From: Clostridiales bacterium UBA4821
GTDB lineage: Bacteria > Bacillota > Clostridia > Acetivibrionales > UBA4821
Assembly (NCBI GenBank): GCA_002402315.1
Contig: DHFP01000217.1
Location: 1 to 7,710, forward strand
Direction: 5' to 3'
DNA length: 7,710 bases
The notes beneath the pieces are model-generated. The model did no database searches. It was not told the DNA's origin and worked only from the letters and a program-made list of their open reading frames with translations. Positions 1 to 4,483 of the stretch are shown here, piece after piece (position 1 is the stretch's first letter; each line of letters begins with the position of its first letter). The translations under genes and the position numbers were made by a program.

Positions 1-1
1 T

Positions 2-82
2 ACAAAAATAGAAATGTTAAGAATACTGAATAAAATAAACGACCCCATATATGACCCTATTATTACTTTACTCAATATATAA
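2..82 (+). CDS. C-terminal fragment of an unknown protein, paralogue of the 318-aa protein at 425-1381
   Basis: An open frame runs in from the left edge and stops with TAA at 80-82. Its 26 visible residues end in IYDPIITLLNI, and the neighbouring 318-residue protein ends in IYDPLITLLNL. Both also carry LNKIN a few residues earlier, with similar spacing and Lys/Glu residues before it. The match over the last 20 or so residues is too good for chance, so this is the tail of a tandem paralogue. No function is recognised for either copy. The start and most of the gene lie outside the window. Confidence 0.75.
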   Translation, partial: TKIEMLRILNKINDPIYDPIITLLNI

Positions 83-87
83 ACAAA

Positions 88-126
88 AACTATATAAAGT
101 TAAAAAACAATTTATGATTGAGGTGA
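88..126 (+). promoter_or_regulatory. Archaeal promoter with short SD leader
   Basis: A TATA-like box CTATATAAA (90-98) in an A-rich context is followed about 27 bases later by the Shine-Dalgarno site GAGGTGA (120-126), 4 bases before the ATG at 131. Archaeal initiation about 25 bases after the TATA box would leave a leader of little more than the ribosome site. The same layout recurs at 1389, 1899 and 2151. The ribosome site with its two preceding bases, TTGAGGTGA (118-126), is exactly complementary to a segment of the putative RNA at 2562-2570. Confidence 0.7.
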
Positions 127-130
127 AAAA

Positions 131-211
131 ATGTTTGATAAAGAACACATAGTAGAGGAAGAGGACGAGGATTACGAACCATTGATAGATGATGAAATCT
201 ATGAGAGGTAA
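131..211 (+). CDS. Small acidic hypothetical protein (26 aa)
   Basis: This 26-codon ORF starts at the ATG directly behind the strong site GAGGTGA and ends at TAA 209-211. The peptide is very acidic, with an EEEDEDYE stretch in the middle and two Asp near the end, and has no membrane segment. Its end carries the ribosome site (GAGAGG, 203-208) of the next gene, so the two are probably translationally coupled. It is judged real from the promoter and ribosome site rather than from any recognised family. Very acidic small proteins in mobile elements are sometimes DNA mimics or inhibitors, but nothing here proves that. It could also be only a leader peptide. Confidence 0.55.
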   Translation: MFDKEHIVEEEDEDYEPLIDDEIYER

Positions 212-215
212 GAAA

Positions 216-428
216 ATGGATATAGAATATATTGTAAAAGAAGTCTTTGGTAGTATGTGCAGACCGAATAATGATGGCGGTTATTTTACTTTTCAACTTG
301 ATGATTTCAAGTATGATGCCGAAGATGATGACAATATCTATATAACGGTTTATGGGTTTGACTTTTATGGAGAGCCAAAAGAAATAAAGGCCCAATACAA
401 TAAAAAGAGTGGGACATTTATAATATGA
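216..428 (+). CDS. Hypothetical acidic protein (70 aa)
   Basis: The preferred start is the ATG at 216, preceded by GAGAGG at 203-208. An in-frame ATG at 189 would add nine residues but overlaps the upstream ORF and lacks a ribosome site. The 70-residue product is acidic and rich in aromatic residues, with alternating patterns such as YFTFQL and YITVYGFDFYG that suggest a small beta-rich fold. It has one Cys and no metal motif or membrane segment. The TGA stop overlaps the ATG of the next gene (ATGA at 425-428), so it is cotranslated with the 318-residue protein. No family is recognised. Confidence 0.75.
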   Translation: MDIEYIVKEVFGSMCRPNNDGGYFTFQLDDFKYDAEDDDNIYITVYGFDFYGEPKEIKAQYNKKSGTFII

Positions 429-1381
429 TAGAAATTACGCAGGACCAAACAGATATACTAATAAGGAAACCGGGCCAATCTTCTCCGTATTACAATATCT
501 CCAAAAACTATCTTGTTATAAACAATAAAACAATAAAAGTGGAGCCGGCAAAACTTTTCTATATGTATGCAAATAATAAATTAGACTATTCTGACCTATG
601 TAAAATATACGATTATACACGGTCAATATCACTACCCACAATGGCGGATTTAATTAATAATCTATATAATGGAAAAATACTTTTGGAAGATATAGAATTT
701 ATATATAAGAATAATACACAGGCAGGAAATAATAAGGCATTTCTTTATGTGGGAGATATATTACTTGTTTTACCCGGCAAAACAATGATGTTGAGAATAC
801 TGGGCAATTTCAATTTTCTTAATTTGCCCCGTTATTTAGGAAATATAAATACTATATACACTATTTTTGAAAATGACTTAACTAATTTTTTCATTGATGA
901 AGTCATAAAAAAGGAAAATATGGATATTTTGCAAAAAACAGAAACAATATTAAACACTTGTAAAAATTTTGGGTATGAAAGGTTATTAAAAAAAGAATTT
1001 ATAGATAAAATCGATACAACCCCAATATTACAGGCAAAAAGTAAGGGGGTTTTATACAGGGAAAAATTAAAAGATATAAAATCAGAGTTAGAGAGAGGGC
1101 AAATTATGCCCGTGGGCAATGATGGGTATATTTGTTCAGAAGGAAAATACTGTTTTTTTATTAGTAAAGAAGAAAGCCCAAGACTCTATGATTTAAGTAT
1201 AGAATCGGCAGTAAAAATGATAAATTCCGGCAGAGAAAAACATTATAAAGATTGCGAAAATAGTAAAGATATACTTGCCTTTTTAGAAAAAGGTCTATGG
1301 AAAAAAGAAGAACTTAAGTGGTTTTTAAATAAAATTAATAATTCAATATATGACCCCTTAATAACTTTGTTAAATTTATAA
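425..1381 (+). CDS. Hypothetical protein (318 aa), member of a tandem paralogous pair
   Basis: A full-length ORF begins in an ATGA overlap with the preceding gene and ends at TAA 1379-1381. The product is rich in Ile, Asn, Lys and Tyr, with no signal peptide and no clear membrane segment. Hydrophobic segments around residues 105-115 (FLYVGDILLVLPG) and 122-140 look like buried strands and helices. The C-terminal half is strongly charged and helical. No catalytic motif, nucleotide-binding loop or zinc motif is seen. The last 20 or so residues match the gene fragment at the left edge, showing a repeated gene family. The gene sits third in a likely operon read from the promoter at about 90. The function is unknown. 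Confidence 0.85.
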   Translation: MIEITQDQTDILIRKPGQSSPYYNISKNYLVINNKTIKVEPAKLFYMYANNKLDYSDLCKIYDYTRSISLPTMADLINNLYNGKILLEDIEFIYKNNTQAGNNKAFLYVGDILLVLPGKTMMLRILGNFNFLNLPRYLGNINTIYTIFENDLTNFFIDEVIKKENMDILQKTETILNTCKNFGYERLLKKEFIDKIDTTPILQAKSKGVLYREKLKDIKSELERGQIMPVGNDGYICSEGKYCFFISKEESPRLYDLSIESAVKMINSGREKHYKDCENSKDILAFLEKGLWKKEELKWFLNKINNSIYDPLITLLNL

Positions 1382-1388
1382 TAGAAAA

Positions 1389-1425
1389 ATATTTAAAGAC
1401 AAATATCAATAAATGTTAAGAGGTG
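1389..1425 (+). promoter_or_regulatory. Archaeal promoter with short SD leader
   Basis: An ATATTTAAAG box (1389-1398) lies about 27 bases before the ribosome site AGAGGTG (1419-1425), which is 6 bases before the ATG at 1432. This matches the spacing of the promoters at 88 and 2151 and marks the start of a new unit after the 318-residue gene. Confidence 0.6.
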
Positions 1426-1431
1426 TAAAGA

Positions 1432-1659
1432 ATGAAATCACTAAATGAGTGGCTAAAGAAAAAACAAGAAAAATGGATTAATGAGGACATAGAAGATTTG
1501 AAAAGATTAAAACAAAAGGCACAAGACGAAATAGACTATATGGAAAATATTAAGAAAAAGTTAGAGGATAACATCGAACAAACAAAGAACCTTAAAAAGA
1601 AGATACAAGACGAAATAAGCAAAATTGAAGTGATAAGAGATATAGAGAGAGGTAATTAA
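1432..1659 (+). CDS. Small coiled-coil protein (75 aa)
   Basis: The ATG at 1432 follows AGAGGTG, and the stop is TAA 1657-1659. Nearly the whole product is Lys, Glu, Asp, Asn and Gln with hydrophobic residues every three to four positions (LKRL, IDYMENI, LEDNI, NLKKKI, DEISKI). This is a long amphipathic helix, probably a dimeric or trimeric coiled coil from about residue 17 to 70. There are no cysteines and no recognised family. It carries the ribosome site of the next gene (GAGAGG, 1647-1652) at its own 3' end, so it is cotranslated with that gene. It may act as a scaffold or adaptor; this is inferred from shape only. Confidence 0.8.
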   Translation: MKSLNEWLKKKQEKWINEDIEDLKRLKQKAQDEIDYMENIKKKLEDNIEQTKNLKKKIQDEISKIEVIRDIERGN

Positions 1660-1660
1660 A

Positions 1661-1894
1661 ATGTTGGTGTGGCACGTTACCACAATGAAGAAGTTATCTA
1701 AATACAAAGAAACCGGGTATATCAAACCGCCTGTGCGTGGTTGGGTAAATATTGAGGCGGCAGAGAGATTTTCAAAACAGACCGGCAGAAGGATTATAAT
1801 AAGGTTAAAATTTGATAAAGATGTTCAGAAATTAGAGGGACATAATGGAGAAGCCGTTTATACTCTATCTCCTGTCAGACTTGAGAATATATGA
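1661..1894 (+). CDS. Small basic hypothetical protein (77 aa), possible ADP-ribosyltransferase-like fold
   Basis: The gene starts one base after the preceding stop, behind GAGAGGTAAT. The product opens with LVWHVTT, then a Lys-rich helix, GYIKPPVRGW, a helix with AERFSKQTGRR, the strand IIIRLKF and a final EGHNGEAVYTL segment. The order 'His near the N-terminus, Gly-Tyr-Ile turn, helix ending in FS, strand' recalls small ADP-ribosyltransferase-like domains (KptA, DarT and RES types), where the first His/Thr contacts NAD. At 77 residues it would be much reduced, and no catalytic Glu can be assigned with confidence. The composition is consistent with a cytosolic protein. It is clearly a real gene by position, but the functional idea is weak. 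Confidence 0.75.
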   Translation: MLVWHVTTMKKLSKYKETGYIKPPVRGWVNIEAAERFSKQTGRRIIIRLKFDKDVQKLEGHNGEAVYTLSPVRLENI

Positions 1895-1898
1895 AAAA

Positions 1899-1933
1899 CT
1901 ATATAAGAATAGACATCTATTATTGGTTGGTGA
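1899..1933 (+). promoter_or_regulatory. Archaeal promoter with short SD leader
   Basis: A CTATATAAG box (1899-1907) begins 4 bases after the previous stop codon. The ribosome site GGTGA (1929-1933) lies about 26 bases from the box centre and 6 bases before the ATG at 1940. It is nearly identical in sequence and spacing to the promoter at 88. Confidence 0.6.
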
Positions 1934-1939
1934 TAAGAG

Positions 1940-2119
1940 ATGGAATCAATAGATAAATTCTACAAAGAACAGTCAAAGTGGTATGCAATAAGAAAATTGC
2001 ACGAATGTGGTTGGAGTGAGTGGAGAATAGCATTGGCAGTTGAGAAGCCGGAAACTTATGTTATTGATGTTCTTTACAAGAACAAAGATAAAGAGTATGA
2101 AATAGTGGAGGAGGATTAA
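1940..2119 (+). CDS. HTH-like microprotein (59 aa), putative DNA-binding regulator
   Basis: The ATG at 1940 follows GGTGA with 6-base spacing, and the stop is TAA 2117-2119. Residues 13-46 read as a helix (KWYAIRKLHECG), a turn (WSEW) and a second helix (RIALAVEKPETYVIDVLY). This is the spacing of a helix-turn-helix such as 'LYEEGLSIREIARALGIS..TVYRIL' in small archaeal and phage regulators. The tail (DKEYEIVEED) is acidic. It has its own short-leader promoter. A role as a transcription factor is inferred from the helical pattern alone, and the usual small residue in the first helix-turn is replaced by bulky Trp residues, so the match is imperfect. Confidence 0.65.
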   Translation: MESIDKFYKEQSKWYAIRKLHECGWSEWRIALAVEKPETYVIDVLYKNKDKEYEIVEED

Positions 2120-2120
2120 A

Positions 2121-2201
2121 ATGCTTAAGGGAACAAGTATGGAAAGAAAAGTATATAAATATGAAAGTATATTACTGTATGAGGTGAAAGAAAATGACTG
2201 A
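2121..2201 (+). CDS. Possible microprotein (26 aa)
   Basis: An ATG at 2121 sits 4 bases after the unusually strong purine-rich site GGAGGAGGAT (2107-2116), which overlaps the end of the HTH gene. The 26-codon frame ends in TGA 2199-2201, overlapping the next gene start by 8 bases. The peptide is charged (MLKGTSMERK...VKEND) with no motif. The ribosome site argues for translation. Against it, the TATA box and ribosome site of the following gene lie inside it, so it may only be a promoter region that happens to be open. Confidence 0.35.
   Translation: MLKGTSMERKVYKYESILLYEVKEND
2151..2187 (+). promoter_or_regulatory. Archaeal promoter with short SD leader
   Basis: GTATATAAAT (2151-2160) is followed about 28 bases later by GAGGTGA (2181-2187), 6 bases before the ATG at 2194. 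TGAGGTGA (2180-2187) is complementary over 8 bases to the putative anti-SD segment of the RNA at 2562-2569. Confidence 0.6.
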
Positions 2202-2502
2202 CATAAGACAAGAAGTAATTGAAAACATACGAAAACAGATAGAAGAACTAAAGAACTACAAGTGGAAGGAAGAATTCGGAGGATACACGTTCATACACGA
2301 CTATGACCATAAAGATGGCAAAGAAATTGTTGTGGTTCTTCACAAATTCATAAACAGAAACTTTCCCGAACTTCTTGTATGCGGGCCGAAAACATATCAG
2401 GAAACACGAAAACTTGAAAAACTTCAACTATCTTGGCTCTACAAGATAAACAATGAGATGCCAACAGCAATAGAAGAAATAAAGAAAAAGGGATTAGAAT
2501 GA
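2194..2502 (+). CDS. Hypothetical protein (102 aa)
   Basis: The ATG at 2194 follows GAGGTGA, and the stop is TGA 2500-2502. The product has an N-terminal charged helix (residues about 3-22), a central part that looks like beta strands (FGGYTFIHDYDHKDGKEIVVVLHKF) and a C-terminal helical half (ETRKLEKLQLSWLYKINNEM...). There is one Cys, no metal motif and no membrane segment. The layout of helix, strands and helices suggests a small compact cytosolic domain, but no family is recognised. The structured element at 2508 starts 5 bases after its stop, so both may be on one transcript. Confidence 0.8.
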   Translation: MTDIRQEVIENIRKQIEELKNYKWKEEFGGYTFIHDYDHKDGKEIVVVLHKFINRNFPELLVCGPKTYQETRKLEKLQLSWLYKINNEMPTAIEEIKKKGLE

Positions 2503-2507
2503 ACACC

Positions 2508-2631
2508 GGAAGTATCAACCTGCAAACGACTGTGGGGCGGTTTCCATCGCCGCCATCTGCCTCACCTCAACCATTTGCTTTTTTCATTAAAAGCAATACC
2601 ACAGTCAAACAGGCAGAATGTTGATACTTCC
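2508..2631 (+). ncRNA. Putative structured RNA with pseudoknot (novel)
   Basis: A 124-base stretch, visibly GC-richer than its surroundings, is almost fully explained by base pairing. P1 is a perfect 12-bp stem (GGAAGTATCAAC 2508-2519 with 2620-2631). P2 is 8 bp (GACTGTGG 2528-2535 with CCACAGTC 2599-2606). Hairpin A is GGCGG/CCGCC (2536-2540 with 2550-2554). Hairpin B is TTGCTTTT/AAAAGCAA (2575-2582 with 2589-2596). TCTGCCT (2556-2562), inside P2, can pair perfectly with AGGCAGA (2611-2617) outside it, forming a pseudoknot. This competes with CTGC (2520-2523) pairing to GCAG (2613-2616), so two states are possible. It has no coding frame and is not a tRNA. No known RNA family is recognised. 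It has no clear promoter of its own and may be the 3' end of the upstream transcript. The strand is assumed from the neighbours. Alternatives are a MITE with 12-bp terminal repeats, a terminator, or a replication-origin hairpin. Confidence 0.6.
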
Positions 2632-2639
2632 CTAAGAAA

Positions 2640-2671
2640 AACTTTAATAAGGTAAAAAACAGTATCATTAT
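2640..2671 (+). promoter_or_regulatory. Leaderless archaeal promoter
   Basis: ACTTTAATAAGG (2641-2652) in an A-rich context is centred about 26 bases before the ATG at 2672. There is no ribosome site between them, so the mRNA should start at or next to the ATG. Confidence 0.55.
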
Positions 2672-2986
2672 ATGATTAAAATAATTACTCATTTAAATGA
2701 CGGATTCGTTATAGAATACATTGAAAACTTTGGTCGGTATCCTGAACATAAATATTACTTTGTATCACTGCCCCCGGATATTGAAATAATAATACTGGGA
2801 AGCAAAGAGGCTTTTTATCTTAAAAAATGCACTTCTTATTATGAAACGAACAACGGTAAAGAATCCTTTTTAGAGTTTGCAACTCCAGAAAAAAATTTAG
2901 AAATGAGAAAAATAATTTTAATCGAAATGGGCAATTTTATTAAAGAGTATGAACCACTTTTAACATTTTATAAAATATTTAATTAA
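2672..2986 (+). CDS. Hypothetical protein (104 aa)
   Basis: The ATG at 2672 lies at leaderless distance from a TATA-like box, and the stop is TAA 2984-2986. The N-terminal half alternates hydrophobic and polar residues (IKIITHL, GFVIEYIENFG, YYFVSLP, IEIIILGSKEAFYL), suggesting a small beta-sheet. The C-terminal part (residues about 75-100) is a predicted amphipathic helix. It has one Cys, no signal peptide and no catalytic motif. No family is recognised. It is monocistronic, or leads the downstream set only weakly, because a second leaderless promoter follows at once. Confidence 0.75.
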   Translation: MIKIITHLNDGFVIEYIENFGRYPEHKYYFVSLPPDIEIIILGSKEAFYLKKCTSYYETNNGKESFLEFATPEKNLEMRKIILIEMGNFIKEYEPLLTFYKIFN

Positions 2987-3031
2987 CTTTATGCGGGATA
3001 AAGTTTATAAGCATAAAGAACTATTTACTGT
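2987..3031 (+). promoter_or_regulatory. Leaderless promoter inside a palindrome (probable operator)
   Basis: The TATA box GTTTATAAG (3003-3011) is centred about 26 bases before the ATG at 3032. It is enclosed by a perfect 8-bp inverted repeat, CTTTATGC (2987-2994) and GCATAAAG (3011-3018), with centres about 24 bases apart, roughly two helical turns. A nested CTTTAT/ATAAAG repeat (2987-2992 with 2998-3003) overlaps the same region. A dimeric regulator bound here would block TBP. The HTH-like protein encoded at 1940 is a candidate, without direct evidence. Confidence 0.55.
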
Positions 3032-3286
3032 ATGAACAAAAAAAGTGAAAAGATGGAAGATTGCCCAAAGTTTGAGAAATGTTCAGCCCCGCTATGCCCC
3101 TTGGCTAAAGAGACGGAAGGTATGCTTTGGTTTGCAGATGAGGAAATATGCACGGAAAAAACAAATACAGTTATTGCCAGGCAAAAGACTATTAAAGCAA
3201 AAACTCCAAAAAAGGAAAGGGAAAATGTATGTTATATGGTAAAAAACAACCATATCTACAAATTCAAAAATAAGGATGATGATTAA
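3032..3286 (+). CDS. Cys-rich putative zinc-binding protein (84 aa)
   Basis: The leaderless ATG is at 3032, 26 bases from the TATA box, and the stop is TAA 3284-3286. Residues 10-40 hold four cysteines, C11, C17, C22 and C40, in the pattern D-C-x5-C-x4-C-P-L...E-x-I-C. This 'CPxFxKCxAPLCPL' signature appears in small archaeal, bacterial and phage proteins and very likely binds one metal ion. The rest is a Lys-rich linker (KTIKAKTPKKERE) and a short tail with HIYKFK. This suggests a small zinc module with a basic nucleic-acid-binding arm. The next gene follows directly, with its ATG at 3287, so they are cotranslated. The exact role is unknown. Confidence 0.8.
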   Translation: MNKKSEKMEDCPKFEKCSAPLCPLAKETEGMLWFADEEICTEKTNTVIARQKTIKAKTPKKERENVCYMVKNNHIYKFKNKDDD

Positions 3287-3403
3287 ATGGATGAAATACC
3301 CAATGAATACAAAGAATTATTCAATCTTTCATTTGCCCCAATTGGGGCAGATGAGATAGATTTATATCTTTTTGTTACAGAAAATATAGGCATAGGAGGT
3401 TAG
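3287..3403 (+). CDS. Hypothetical microprotein (38 aa)
   Basis: The ATG at 3287 directly follows the TAA of the zinc-site gene, and an AAGGATGAT ribosome site lies at 3272-3280. The frame ends at TAG 3401-3403, one base before the next ATG. Its last codons (ATAGGAGGT) provide the strong GGAGGT site (3395-3400) for the next gene. The peptide is acidic and partly hydrophobic (ELFNLSFAPIGADEI, then LYLFV) with no membrane-length segment. Tight packing on both sides supports translation. No function can be given. Confidence 0.6.
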   Translation: MDEIPNEYKELFNLSFAPIGADEIDLYLFVTENIGIGG

Positions 3404-3404
3404 A

Positions 3405-3794
3405 ATGGATTATATAGATAAACTGGCAATAGAAATAAAAAAACTTAAATTAGATGTTGCAGTTTACTATAATAATATAATTATACAACACCCCAAACCT
3501 CAAAAAATAAATGACATTGTTTTAAGCAAAGAAAAAGACAAAAACTTAATCCGATTTTACAATGAGGAACTTGAAAAAGATAAGTGGAATTTAAGAATTT
3601 TATTCGATAAAAAGAATATTTACATTGATTCTTTTTCATCTCCAAATGATGAAATCGGAGTTATGAGAACCCTCAATAAAATTATTGAGTGGAAAGCCGA
3701 CAGAGAAAGAGATTTACAAACCTTAGAAGCAATAAAAAGATATGCGGAAGCAACATTAACATTTGAACATTTATTTGTCGGAGGAGAAAGTTGA
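3405..3794 (+). CDS. Hypothetical protein (129 aa)
   Basis: The ATG at 3405 is 4 bases after GGAGGT, and the TGA at 3792-3794 overlaps the TTG start of the next gene. The product is highly charged, with an N-terminal helix (DKLAIEIKKLKLDVAVYYNN), a middle mixed region (NLRILFDKKNIYIDSF) and a long C-terminal helix (residues about 84-120, including EWKADRERDLQTLEAIKRYAEA). There are no cysteines, metal motif or membrane segment. The fold could be helical with a small sheet. No family is recognised. It is translationally coupled to the SprT-like peptidase, so the two may act together. Confidence 0.8.
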   Translation: MDYIDKLAIEIKKLKLDVAVYYNNIIIQHPKPQKINDIVLSKEKDKNLIRFYNEELEKDKWNLRILFDKKNIYIDSFSSPNDEIGVMRTLNKIIEWKADRERDLQTLEAIKRYAEATLTFEHLFVGGES

Positions 3795-4168
3795 TAACAA
3801 CCTTAATAGATAGATGTTTAAATGAAAAGGAACTTGAAACAATAAATATAACAGAATTTAGAAAAACTTTACAGACATATGCAAATAATATATGTTCATT
3901 ATTTAATATGCCCTCTCCGACCATAGAAATCAATATTTTGCCCTCCAACATATACGGAGAATGTTTTATACAGGAAAAGAAAATAATCATCTACACAACC
4001 AAAAAGGTCGGAGAAATAATATTATCTCATTCTATGCCGGAAATTAAAGATACTCTTGCCCACGAATTAGCCCATTACATAAGCGGCGAACAAAAACATA
4101 CAAAAAATTGGAAAAATTTATATTTAAAATTGAAAATGATAGAATTGCAGAATGTGAACTTACTGTAG
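3791..4168 (+). CDS. SprT-like zinc metallopeptidase (truncated by frameshift)
   Basis: The start is TTG at 3791, because the site GGAGGAGA (3779-3786) precedes it and it overlaps the upstream TGA. The first in-frame ATG would be residue 40. Residues 40-110 show a SprT/Spartan/Wss1-type domain: a beta hairpin (IEINILP...ECFIQEKKIIIYTT), then DTLAHELAHYISGEQKHTKNW. The zinc ligands would be H91, H95 and H103, with E92 catalytic. Relatives cut proteins crosslinked to DNA. The frame stops at TAG 4166-4168 without the usual zinc ribbon. Other frames downstream encode a ribbon-like continuation (see 4135-4268), so this copy looks frameshifted or carries assembly errors. The catalytic part is complete. 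Two DNA-recombination-type genes follow. Confidence 0.8.
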   Translation: MITTLIDRCLNEKELETINITEFRKTLQTYANNICSLFNMPSPTIEINILPSNIYGECFIQEKKIIIYTTKKVGEIILSHSMPEIKDTLAHELAHYISGEQKHTKNWKNLYLKLKMIELQNVNLL

Positions 4169-4268
4169 GTATTAGAGAACGGCCATTTTTTAAAATTAAA
4201 GGCCGGAGAATTACCCAATATACAATTGTGAAGATTGCGAAAAAGATATAAACATAAAAGATTATTAG
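4135..4268 (+). pseudogene. Out-of-frame zinc-ribbon remainder of the SprT-like gene
   Basis: In the -1 frame from 4135 the reading NDRIAECELTVGIRERP... continues naturally after '...WKNLYLKLK'. SprT proteins usually carry a Cys-containing ribbon after the W..L..KL segment. This frame later loses the motif, but a second -1 shift near 4200-4206 gives ENYPIYNCEDCEKDINIKDY and a stop at 4266-4268, with the CxxC of a zinc ribbon. Two missing single bases, the first in an A run, would restore one protein of about 165 residues. It could be decay, homopolymer sequencing error or, less likely, programmed frameshifting. A hairpin CGGCC/GGCCG (4180-4184 with 4201-4205) lies in this segment. Confidence 0.5.
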
Positions 4269-4300
4269 ACTTATGTATAAATTCTACAAAGTAAAGGAGT
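4245..4300 (+). promoter_or_regulatory. Promoter region of the SWIM gene
   Basis: Two TATA-like boxes are visible: GATATAAAC (4245-4253), and GTATAAATT (4275-4283) centred 30 bases before the ATG at 4309. The site AAAGGAG (4293-4299) lies 9 bases before the ATG. Use of the first box would give a leader with a ribosome site, and use of the second a nearly leaderless mRNA. The choice cannot be made from sequence. Confidence 0.45.
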
Positions 4301-4308
4301 ATGTAATT

Positions 4309-4446
4309 ATGAGAGATTTAGATAATGAAAAGTATGTGTGTTCTTGCCCCTCCTTTACTTATAGACAAATTGACTGCAAACACATAAAATTTCTTAAGGA
4401 ATTAACTGAAGAAGAAAAAATAAAATTTATATATGCGGACTGTTAA
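4309..4446 (+). CDS. SWIM zinc-finger microprotein (45 aa)
   Basis: The ATG at 4309 follows AAAGGAG with a 9-base gap, and the stop is TAA 4444-4446. Residues 9-27 read YVCSCPSFTYRQIDCKHIK, a textbook SWIM motif CxC-x(9)-CxH with ligands C11, C13, C23 and H25. In Shu2/SWS1 relatives the motif continues CxHxxA; here the Ala position is Phe28. The protein is little more than the finger plus an acidic helix (LKELTEEEKIKFI). SWIM proteins of the Shu2/SWS1 group bind Rad51 paralogues and promote recombinase filaments. The very next gene is a RecA/RadB-like ATPase, which supports a partner role. The gene's 3' end carries the promoter of that ATPase. Confidence 0.85.
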   Translation: MRDLDNEKYVCSCPSFTYRQIDCKHIKFLKELTEEEKIKFIYADC

Positions 4447-4453
4447 AGAAAAA

Positions 4454-4483
4454 CTATTTAAACATAAAAAACAATACTTTATT
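4454..4483 (+). promoter_or_regulatory. Leaderless archaeal promoter for the RecA-like gene
   Basis: CTATTTAAA (4454-4462) within AAACTATTTAAACA is centred 26 bases before the ATG at 4484, with no ribosome site between. This decides the start at 4484 over the in-frame ATG at 4433, which overlaps the SWIM gene and would add 17 residues upstream of the conserved fold. Confidence 0.7.

Noticed and set aside
189..215. Nine-residue N-terminal extension of the 70-residue protein
   Set aside because: It overlaps the upstream 26-residue ORF and lacks a ribosome site, whereas GAGAGG precedes the ATG at 216.
90..395. Minus-strand ORF of 101 codons
   Set aside because: It lies opposite two plus-strand genes with good start signals and reads as a low-complexity antisense frame without a promoter.
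1630..1941. 12-base direct repeat GTGATAAGAGAT at 1630-1641 and 1930-1941, 300 bases apart
   Set aside because: One copy lies in a coding region and the other at a ribosome site; in purine-rich AT-biased sequence this is likely chance, and no third copy is seen.
1891..1956. 21-codon ORF starting in an ATGA overlap with the gene at 1661-1894
   Set aside because: It contains the TATA box and ribosome site of the HTH-like gene and overlaps that gene's start; no ribosome site of its own is evident.
2508..2631. tRNA, box C/D or H/ACA guide RNA, or hammerhead ribozyme
   Set aside because: There is no T-loop consensus, no paired C/D boxes, no terminal ACA arrangement and no hammerhead core; the fold is different.
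3045..3242. Alternative-frame ORF of 65 codons inside the zinc-site gene
   Set aside because: The other frame holds the conserved Cys motif and has a leaderless promoter; this one is its shadow.
4433..4483. In-frame upstream ATG for the RecA-like gene
   Set aside because: It overlaps the SWIM gene, has no ribosome site, and a good TATA box sits at leaderless distance from the ATG at 4484.
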